From positions 1-17,701 of the forward strand of contig JASIJX010000046.1 of NCBI GenBank assembly GCA_030049955.1: a stretch of DNA of 17,701 nt, in the 5' to 3' direction. The translations under genes and the position numbers were made by a program. Position 1 is the stretch's first letter. Each line of letters begins with the position of its first letter. Under the pieces are notes generated by a model. That model searched no databases. It was not told the origin of the DNA and worked only from the letters and a program-made list of their open reading frames with translations. The stretch is from Acidobacteriaceae bacterium. GTDB lineage: Bacteria > Acidobacteriota > Terriglobia > Terriglobales > Acidobacteriaceae. Of the stretch, positions 8,669 to 14,822 are shown one piece after another.

Positions 8669-10456
8669 GTGGCTCTGCGCATGCGAACCACGCTGCTCCT
8701 TTGCCTCTTGTCCGTGTCCTTTGGCGTGGGATCGGCCAGCCTGATCATTGTCCACAGCATCATCCGCAAACAAATTCGCAGCGACATCTCCGCGGATCTC
8801 GAGCGCTCCATCGCGACATTCCGTAACCTCCAATCGCAGCAGCAGCAGACGCTGCAACACGAAGCATCTCTGCTGGCAGCTCTTCCAGTTCTGAAATCGC
8901 TGATGACCACCACCGACACGCGTACCATCCGCGACGGAGCGGCCGGGTTCTCGGCGCTGAGCGGCGGCGACCTGTTCGCGCTCGCCGGCACAGACGGGCA
9001 GGCCATTGCAGTGTTCGCCAGCGGCAACGGCTCCGTCGCGGGAGAGCGCCAGTCGCCCATTCCGCCATCGATTTTCTTTCAGGAGCAGCCACATTATCTC
9101 GTCTACGAGGGCGCTCTGTATGCGGTGGCTGCGCATCCACTGTATTTTGGGTCAGAAGGCACCGGAACCGAACTTGGATATGTTCTGCTCGGGTATGCGG
9201 TCAACAACCGCGTCGCACAGGAAGTCGGCCAGGATGCCGCAGCCGAGGTGGCGTTCTCGGCTGCGGGCACGATTCAGGCCACAACCCTGCGGGAGGCGGG
9301 TCGTGCGGCATTGGCTCAGCAGATTCCCTCGCTGCTGAGGACCAGCGACAGCGGACAGGATGTCTGGTTGGGAGGAGAGCATTTTGTCGGCGCGGCGACG
9401 CGGCTGGCAGGAGCGGCAGACCCAGGCGTCGAGCTCGTCGTTCTCAAGTCCTGGGACCAGGCGAGCAGTTATCTTACACGCCTGAATCGGCTGTTACTGG
9501 CCTGGGGCGTGGTGCTGCTTGCTGTAAGCACGCTACTGGCCGTGTTGCTTTCCGCCACAATCACAAGGCCGCTGGACCGGCTGGTGGCGGGCACGCGCGC
9601 GCTCGGCTCCGGCAATTTCGATTACCACCTTCGCCGGGCGGGCGTGCGGGAAGTCCGCGAGCTTGGCGACGCCTTCGATCTGATGCGGCGACGGCTGCGG
9701 GATCTCCGCGAAGAATTGCTAGCAGCGGAACGGCTGGCGACCATTGGGCGGATGGCGAATTCCATCTCGCATGACCTGCGGCACTATCTCTCCGCGGTGT
9801 ACGCCAACGCCGAGTTTCTCGGCTACGACTCTGCCGGCCCGCAGGAACGTATGGAACTACTGGCCGAGATCCGAGAGGGCGTGCGCGGCATGACCGACCT
9901 GATCGAATCTTTGCTGCTCTTCAGCCGCACGGGGAAATCGCTGCAGTTGGGATGGGAGTCGCTCGCATCCGTGGTGGATCGGTCGCTCGCGCTGGTGCGA
10001 GCGCATCCGGATGCGCGCAACGTGGAGTTCGTCGTGGAGCCGATGCCGCAGACCGACATATTGGTGGACACGCTCAAGGTCGAACGCGCGCTGAGCAATC
10101 TCATCCTGAATGGCTGCCAGGCGGCGCGCCAGAGAGCTGGAAAGCCGCAGGTGCGCCTCTCCTGCACAGTGGATGCCGTTTGCATCTCTCTGCGCGTCAC
10201 GGACAACGGTCCGGGCGTGCCAGAGGCGGTCCGCGCCACACTGTTTCAGCCGTTCGTCAGCCAGGGAAAACCCAGCGGGATGGGGCTAGGATTGGCGCTC
10301 GCGCAGAAGATCGCGCAAGAACATAACGGAAACGTGAGACTTGAGGACTCGCGGCTGGGACTAACCGTCTTCACGATGACGCTCGCAAAAGAGCGGCCTG
10401 GAGCTTTGGCTGCTGTCGAGGAAGCAGCAGCTCATCTTCCCGCCCGTATCGAGTGA
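8669..10456 (+). CDS. Membrane sensor histidine kinase with periplasmic sensor and HAMP
   Basis: From a GTG at 8669 (AAGGAGG at 8653-8659) the protein has 595 residues; an ATG at 8681 is possible. Transmembrane helix 1 is at about 6-27, an extracytoplasmic sensor region at about 30-265 (Cache-like by layout, not confirmed), helix 2 at about 275-297 (LLLAWGVVLLAVSTLLAVLL), then HAMP to about 347. The phosphorylation box is SISHDLRHYLS with H368. The ATPase domain shows the N box NLILNGCQAA (around 481), G1 DNGPGVP (512-518) and G2 GMGLGL (537-542). The H box reads HDLRHYL, without the common Pro of HE-LRTPL. It is partner of the preceding OmpR-type regulator and phosphorylates its D52. The signal sensed is unknown; the copper proteins around it make a copper or redox signal a reasonable guess. 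Confidence 0.92.
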   Translation: MALRMRTTLLLCLLSVSFGVGSASLIIVHSIIRKQIRSDISADLERSIATFRNLQSQQQQTLQHEASLLAALPVLKSLMTTTDTRTIRDGAAGFSALSGGDLFALAGTDGQAIAVFASGNGSVAGERQSPIPPSIFFQEQPHYLVYEGALYAVAAHPLYFGSEGTGTELGYVLLGYAVNNRVAQEVGQDAAAEVAFSAAGTIQATTLREAGRAALAQQIPSLLRTSDSGQDVWLGGEHFVGAATRLAGAADPGVELVVLKSWDQASSYLTRLNRLLLAWGVVLLAVSTLLAVLLSATITRPLDRLVAGTRALGSGNFDYHLRRAGVREVRELGDAFDLMRRRLRDLREELLAAERLATIGRMANSISHDLRHYLSAVYANAEFLGYDSAGPQERMELLAEIREGVRGMTDLIESLLLFSRTGKSLQLGWESLASVVDRSLALVRAHPDARNVEFVVEPMPQTDILVDTLKVERALSNLILNGCQAARQRAGKPQVRLSCTVDAVCISLRVTDNGPGVPEAVRATLFQPFVSQGKPSGMGLGLALAQKIAQEHNGNVRLEDSRLGLTVFTMTLAKERPGALAAVEEAAAHLPARIE

Positions 10457-10458
10457 GT

Positions 10459-10495
10459 CTTCAGTAGCCGCAACAGGTGGCTGCAATATCTGAAG
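10459..10495 (+). promoter_or_regulatory. Hairpin next to the porin ribosome site
   Basis: CTTCA (10459-10463) pairs with TGAAG (10491-10495). An inner stem GTAGCC/GGCTGC (10464-10469/10479-10484, one G-T wobble) has a 9-nt loop, with a 6-nt bulge on the right side. The right outer arm overlaps the Shine-Dalgarno AAGGGAGA (10493-10500) of the outer-membrane protein gene, so folding could limit its translation. Confidence 0.35.
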
Positions 10496-10507
10496 GGAGA
10501 AAACACA

Positions 10508-12010
10508 ATGAGGTGCATAGCCGAGCGAATACTCCACATAGCCTTGATGGCTCTCGCTCTCGCCGCGGCGACGGCGCCTCTCGGGGCGCAGCAGAAGACC
10601 GATGCGGAAGGGACGGCGGCAGGCATCGCGGAACTTGAGAGACACATTGATCAGATGAGTGCCCAGATCGAGAGTATGCGCCAGGAGCTTATCGATTCGC
10701 GCAACGAGATGCAGGCGATGCATGCGGAGGTTTCGGAGCTTCGCCGGGAGCTGGCTGAAAACAATGCCGGCAATGCGGACGCAGCAGTCTCGGCGCTGCG
10801 AGCGGGCGTCGAGCAGTTGCAGGAAACCTCAGACGTCCTGCAGGCCGAGGTAAAACAACACGACCAGACAAAAGTGGAGACCGTGTCGAAATTCCCGGTG
10901 CGCATTTCCGGATCGGTGCTGTTCACCGCCCTCTCCAACAGCGGCACTACGGACAACATCGATGTCCCGATCGTCGCGTTGCCACCGCAGCCGAATACAC
11001 CTCAGGGAAGCTTAAGCGCGACGGCGCGCCAAACGATTCTTGCGCTGGATGCAACCGGCCCGCATTTCGGGAGCGCCAGTTCTTCGGCAGCGCTGAGCGT
11101 TGATTTCTTCGGCGAGATTCCGGACGCCAGTACCTCAACAGCGGCCGGTCTGCTGCGGCTGCGCACCGCGCATGCCACCCTGGCATGGCCGAATCGTGCG
11201 CTGACCGTGGCCTTCGATCGGCCGATTTTGAGTCCGCGTGAGCCCACTTCCTGGATTACGGTTGGTGAACCGGCATTGGCATGGTCCGGGAATTTGTGGA
11301 ACTGGGCGCCACAGCTGGAGTTCAGCCAGTATCTATCGAGGGGATGGACGGGAAAGCTGGCGCTCATCGATCCGCCGACCCCCGGAAACTTCGGATCAAC
11401 CAACGAGCGCACGCCCGATCCCGCCGAGAAAAGCCGCCAGCCCGGGTATGAAGCGCATCTGGGGAATGCGATCGAAATGCGCGGACGCACGATCGAATGG
11501 GGCGCCGGCGGCTACTACAGCCGGCAGGACTACGCCAACGATCAGCATGTGGATGCGTGGGCCGGCAGCGCAGACTGGTCGATGGCGCTGGCATCGCGGC
11601 TGGAAATTTCCGGGATGTTTTATCGCGGCCGCGCCATCGGTGGGCTGGGCGCCGGAACCTTCAAGGACTATGTTCCCTACGACAACTATACGGAGATCCA
11701 GGGTCTCGATGATGTGGGCGGATGGGGGCAGGTGAAGTGGAGGTTCTCACCGATCGTGGAGGCGAATTTGGCAGCAGGTCAGGACAATGCCTTTGCAGGC
11801 GAACTGCGCGATTCCGATTATGCAACCGGTACCGGGCAGAATGTCTACCAAAGCCTGGCGCGAAACCAGACCGCCTACGGCAACTTTATCTACCGTCCGC
11901 GCACTTACCTGCTGTTCTCCGCCGAATACCGCCAAATCCGAAGCTGGCCGATTGCAGGATCGGCCAATGTTAACCATATTTTCGGCCTGGCCACGGGATA
12001 CCTGTTCTGA
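10508..12010 (+). CDS. Outer-membrane porin-like protein with N-terminal coiled coil
   Basis: The 500-residue protein has a signal peptide (about 1-28, LGAQQ cleavage region). A coiled-coil segment at about 38-118 is rich in Glu, Gln and Leu heptads (AELERHIDQMSAQIESMRQE). A long beta-rich region from about 130 contains alternating aromatic strands such as GAGGYYSRQDYAND and GNFIYRPRTYLLFSAEYRQI, and the protein ends GLATGYLF with the C-terminal Phe expected of outer-membrane barrels. The general plan is that of DcaP-like porins, whose coiled coil drives trimerisation, but I cannot name the family. AAGGGAGA at 10493-10500 supports the ATG at 10508. It lies 51 nt after the kinase gene and overlaps the cupredoxin gene by 1 nt (TGATG), so the barrel and the copper protein are probably made together. 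The transported solute or partner is unknown. Confidence 0.85.
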   Translation: MRCIAERILHIALMALALAAATAPLGAQQKTDAEGTAAGIAELERHIDQMSAQIESMRQELIDSRNEMQAMHAEVSELRRELAENNAGNADAAVSALRAGVEQLQETSDVLQAEVKQHDQTKVETVSKFPVRISGSVLFTALSNSGTTDNIDVPIVALPPQPNTPQGSLSATARQTILALDATGPHFGSASSSAALSVDFFGEIPDASTSTAAGLLRLRTAHATLAWPNRALTVAFDRPILSPREPTSWITVGEPALAWSGNLWNWAPQLEFSQYLSRGWTGKLALIDPPTPGNFGSTNERTPDPAEKSRQPGYEAHLGNAIEMRGRTIEWGAGGYYSRQDYANDQHVDAWAGSADWSMALASRLEISGMFYRGRAIGGLGAGTFKDYVPYDNYTEIQGLDDVGGWGQVKWRFSPIVEANLAAGQDNAFAGELRDSDYATGTGQNVYQSLARNQTAYGNFIYRPRTYLLFSAEYRQIRSWPIAGSANVNHIFGLATGYLF

Positions 12011-12723
12011 TGAAGCCAACTAGAATGCATGCCCTGGCTCTGCTGATGGCAGCACTCGCCATTCCGGGTTCAGCGCGTTCGCAGAATGTCGATGTGCGCG
12101 CGCAGGTCCTGATTGTTCAGACGCATCTCGAGAAAGCCGCTACGCGCACCCAACCGCCCGACGTGGTGTTGTGGCTTGAGCCGCTGGCTCCGCCGGCTTC
12201 ATTGCGCCCTCCCGCGCCAGGCCGCTTTCGCATGACGCAAAAAAACAAGTCCTTTCAGCCGCACCTGCTGGTTATTCCTCTGGGAAGCACTGTTGTATTC
12301 CCCAATCTCGATCCGTTCTTCCACAACGTGTTTTCGCAATTCAACGGCAAGCGCTTTGATCTCGGATTATATGAAGCGGGCAGCACTCGCGATGTCCGCT
12401 TCGATCACGAAGGCGTGTCGTATATCTTCTGCAATATTCATCCGGAAATGAGCGCAGTAATCATCACTCTCTCGAGCCCGTGGTATGCCATCTCCAACGG
12501 CGGGAATGTTCTGCTGCACGAAGTTCCCGCGGGACTGTATGAAATGCATGTGTGGGCAAGCGGCGCCGATGCGAGGCAACTGGGTGCTCTCACACACAGG
12601 GTGCGGATCGGCCCCGGCGCCGGCAGTCTCGGAACGATCTCCATCCAGACCGACGCGAGACCGGCGACGCACAAGAATAAGTTCGGGAATGACTACGAGC
12701 CCGACGCTAGCTCCATCTATTAA
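12010..12723 (+). CDS. Secreted cupredoxin with amicyanin-like copper-ligand spacing
   Basis: The 237-residue protein has a signal peptide (about 1-24, GSARSQ). A cupredoxin core at about 75-153 contains KSFQPHLLVIPLGSTVVFPN, FFHNVFS and YIFCNIHPEMSA. The expected type 1 copper ligands are H105, C141, H144 and M147; the C-x2-H-x2-M spacing is that of amicyanin. A beta-rich C-terminal part (about 165-215) has VLLHEVPAGLYEMHVWAS, like a carboxypeptidase regulatory-like fold. Such proteins are often auto-named 'methylamine utilization protein', but no methylamine genes are present here. The start ATG shares one base with the porin stop (TGATG), arguing for coupled translation. A periplasmic electron carrier or copper handler working with the barrel is inferred. 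Its stop overlaps the end of the convergent gene. Confidence 0.88.
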   Translation: MKPTRMHALALLMAALAIPGSARSQNVDVRAQVLIVQTHLEKAATRTQPPDVVLWLEPLAPPASLRPPAPGRFRMTQKNKSFQPHLLVIPLGSTVVFPNLDPFFHNVFSQFNGKRFDLGLYEAGSTRDVRFDHEGVSYIFCNIHPEMSAVIITLSSPWYAISNGGNVLLHEVPAGLYEMHVWASGADARQLGALTHRVRIGPGAGSLGTISIQTDARPATHKNKFGNDYEPDASSIY

Positions 12724-14024
12724 GGTCGGACGGCGCGACGGAGCGACAAGCTCGACAGCCAGAGCCCCAGGCCGTTCGCAACAAATCGGAGAACCGCTGC
12801 GCCATGGAGAAAGCCGCGAGTGGCCAGGTAGGCGGGATATCTCCAAGGCGACCGCTGCAGCCAAGAACGGGCCGCAACTCGATGCTTAGACAAGCGCGCG
12901 CACTTCTGCGGGGTCGCAATCGTACCGGGCGACAACGCCCTCCAAAGGATTTTTCGCCGCGTCTCCGGCGACTCTGAAAGGAGGAACTGCAGCAGCCTTC
13001 CGTCGCGTGTGCGAGCAGACGTTGCGGCCAGCTGATTTCCTCCGCATGATTCAATCCATAACCGTTGCTCCGCCGGCAGACGTGCGAATTGCTCGCGCAA
13101 AGCATCTGGAAGTCGACTGGAGAAGGCCGCCGCGGCCAAAGCGAGGGAGACTATCTGGATCTGCCGGAGGCGCGGCGAGTGCAGTGCCTGCCATTCCGTC
13201 CAGAAAGCTGCGTCGTCGGCTCGCTCATGAACAAAGGTCGCCAATTCGAGTACGTGATGGACTACTCGTTCGCCCAAAAACAAATCTCGCAACACATGCA
13301 GGGCAAAATAACCGAAATAGTCAACGGTGGACAGCGCGGGAAACGAGAGCTCACCGAGTTTCCGTTCGATTCGACGGTTCCAGAATTCGTCCATTTCAGG
13401 GAGCGGAATCAGACTAACTGCCGCATTCCACAGGCAATAGTGAACCTCGATGGCCAGCGGCATCTCGGGGTCATACCGATTCTCACCCAGTTTCCATCCG
13501 CCAAACCGAATCAAAGCCGGGTGATGATCGGAATTTCGATAATCTTCCGCCGGACCTATGGTTTCGTAACCAACCGATTCCAGCGCCTTTAGAGCCGAAG
13601 GCATGTTCTCCCGGGGAGAATAGAAATCGATATCGCCCTGCATTCGGAATTGTGGCGCCTTCACGAAATCAGGCGATTGTGCGAAGCCTTTGAGCACCAC
13701 ATAAGGAACTCCGGCTCCGGCCAGAGCTGCAGCGGCTTCCCGGTAGGTTGCCTGGACGAGCGCAAACCGCTGCTCTGTATCGGCAAGATTCTGCATCAGG
13801 CGTTCGCTGACCCAGGACGGAAATCGCCCGGACGACCGGAAGGCTAGAGGCAGGGTCAGACGCATGCCATCGCAATAGCGCAGGACTTCCTGCCATCTGC
13901 CATCATCGAGAGAGCGCAGCCTGTCCAGGCAGGCTCCCTGCAACTGCAACGCCTCGAACACGGCGGCAACATTGTCGGAGACCCGTGCCGTGAGAAGCCC
14001 GTTGCCAATCAACTGTGCGCGCAT
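12720..14024 (-). CDS. Nucleotidyltransferase-fold protein (NTP_transf_5-like)
   Basis: The 434-residue protein contains a pol-beta-type nucleotidyltransferase core: YVVLKGFAQSPDF (108-120, K112), FRMQGDIDFYSP (127-138, D131 and D133 as likely metal-binding acids) and AIEVHYCLWN (191-200, E193). This layout (VLKG, then R-x-x-x-DID, then E-x-H) is that of the uncharacterised NTP_transf_5 family, often found with cell-surface or peptide-modification loci. The substrate is unknown. The C-terminal half is helical and Arg-rich, without other recognisable motifs. Its start lies inside the cytochrome gene (16-bp overlap), so it is probably the second gene of a two-gene operon. Its TAA shares bases with the cupredoxin stop, leaving no room for a terminator. 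Confidence 0.8.
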   Translation of the reverse strand: MRAQLIGNGLLTARVSDNVAAVFEALQLQGACLDRLRSLDDGRWQEVLRYCDGMRLTLPLAFRSSGRFPSWVSERLMQNLADTEQRFALVQATYREAAAALAGAGVPYVVLKGFAQSPDFVKAPQFRMQGDIDFYSPRENMPSALKALESVGYETIGPAEDYRNSDHHPALIRFGGWKLGENRYDPEMPLAIEVHYCLWNAAVSLIPLPEMDEFWNRRIERKLGELSFPALSTVDYFGYFALHVLRDLFLGERVVHHVLELATFVHERADDAAFWTEWQALHSPRLRQIQIVSLALAAAAFSSRLPDALREQFARLPAEQRLWIESCGGNQLAATSARTRDGRLLQFLLSESPETRRKILWRALSPGTIATPQKCARLSKHRVAARSWLQRSPWRYPAYLATRGFLHGAAVLRFVANGLGLWLSSLSLRRAVRP

Positions 14025-14584
14025 CGCTGCGAACCTCGTTTCCCGGCCAGGCGAGGCAGGGGTGCCTCAGGCACGAAGGATTGATTTGGCTGAGCATTGC
14101 AAGCGCCGGTATAAACACATGGCTCGCCCAGACTCCCGGATGGTGGCAGATGCCGCAGATATTCCACAATCGACCATATCTCCTCATCGCTGAGGATGCC
14201 GCGTGAAGCCGGCATGCCTGAGGGAGATATACCGTTCTCAATGATCCATTTCAGCTGGCCGTCGGTGTACTCCTGGACCTGTTTCGAGGCCAGTGAGGGA
14301 ATTGGCGGTGATATCTGGCCGGCAAAAGGAACGCCGGTATTCTGGCCGTCGAGGCCGTGACACACAACGCAATACGAATCAAAAGCGGTCTGGCCCTCCC
14401 GGGCGATCGCCGGACCGTGACCGAGAGGATTCGTGTCGCTGCGGCCGCCGACCGTGATTTTGTGCTTCAGCCAGGTCATTACAGCCGATTCCCCCCGCCC
14501 CGGCTGACTCACGCCGCAGCCAGCAACCAGAAGCGACGCGCCACAGCAAGCGATGATTCCGATCCTGTTTGCTTCTGTGGGCAT
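14009..14584 (-). CDS. Lipoprotein c-type cytochrome (class I)
   Basis: The 191-residue protein has a lipoprotein signal (hydrophobic IGIIACCGASLLVAG, then C23 in a LVAG-C lipobox), so it should be a membrane-anchored periplasmic or outer-membrane protein. One heme c site is present: C72-V-V-C75-H76 in FDSYCVVCHGLDGQ. M124 in NGISPSGMPAS is the probable sixth ligand. The helix LSDEEIWSIVEYLRHLPP (131-148) is typical of mono-heme class I cytochromes. A C-terminal tail of about 40 residues with three Arg/Lys clusters is outside the domain. No strong ribosome site is visible before the ATG at 14584. It is the first gene of a minus-strand pair with the nucleotidyltransferase, diverging from the TonB-dependent receptor gene. 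Confidence 0.9.
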   Translation of the reverse strand: MPTEANRIGIIACCGASLLVAGCGVSQPGRGESAVMTWLKHKITVGGRSDTNPLGHGPAIAREGQTAFDSYCVVCHGLDGQNTGVPFAGQISPPIPSLASKQVQEYTDGQLKWIIENGISPSGMPASRGILSDEEIWSIVEYLRHLPPSGSLGEPCVYTGACNAQPNQSFVPEAPLPRLAGKRGSQRCAHS

Positions 14585-14822
14585 CCCGCGCAGCGCCGTC
14601 CATGCGGCTGGAAATGAGAGTAGAGCCCTTGCGATTCCCAGTTGTCACGCGGATATCACAGCGTCGTAACTTCGCGCCTCATGGTGTCTACCGGTGCGGA
14701 TCGAACGCGAGTCAGCAGTGTACCGACAGAAGTGATGCAAAAGGGTGACAAGCCCGTAACAAGCCGTCTTCCGGTTGTCGCCATACTCGCCTTCAGCACT
14801 CAGAAACGAGGACATATCTGTC
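14585..14822. other. Divergent intergenic region
   Basis: These 238 nt separate the minus-strand cytochrome operon from the plus-strand receptor gene, so both promoters should lie here; I cannot assign convincing -35/-10 pairs. TGTCAC (14643-14648) and its reverse complement GTGACA (14745-14750) match the box found upstream of the response regulator, but they are single and not phased with each other. No coding frame here looks real. GAGGAC at 14808-14813 is the ribosome site of the receptor gene. Confidence 0.5.

Noticed and set aside
8081..9136. Long minus-strand open frame of 351 codons across the regulator and kinase genes
   Set aside because: Antisense shadow in GC-rich DNA; the plus-strand products have complete receiver, DNA-binding and kinase motifs.
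12010..12723. Methylamine-utilisation role for the cupredoxin
   Set aside because: Only the copper-ligand spacing resembles amicyanin; no methylamine dehydrogenase or mau maturation genes are present.
12485..12889. Plus-strand open frame of 134 codons overlapping the cupredoxin end
   Set aside because: It is an out-of-frame shadow of the cupredoxin and nucleotidyltransferase genes, with Arg/Pro/Ser-rich non-protein-like composition.
13065..13592. Plus-strand open frame of 175 codons
   Set aside because: It is antisense to the nucleotidyltransferase gene, whose motifs and overlap with the cytochrome support the minus strand.
14643..14750. TGTCAC and GTGACA boxes upstream of the receptor and cytochrome genes as regulator sites
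   Set aside because: Only single, unphased copies in opposite orientation about 100 bp apart; six-base matches are expected by chance at this density.
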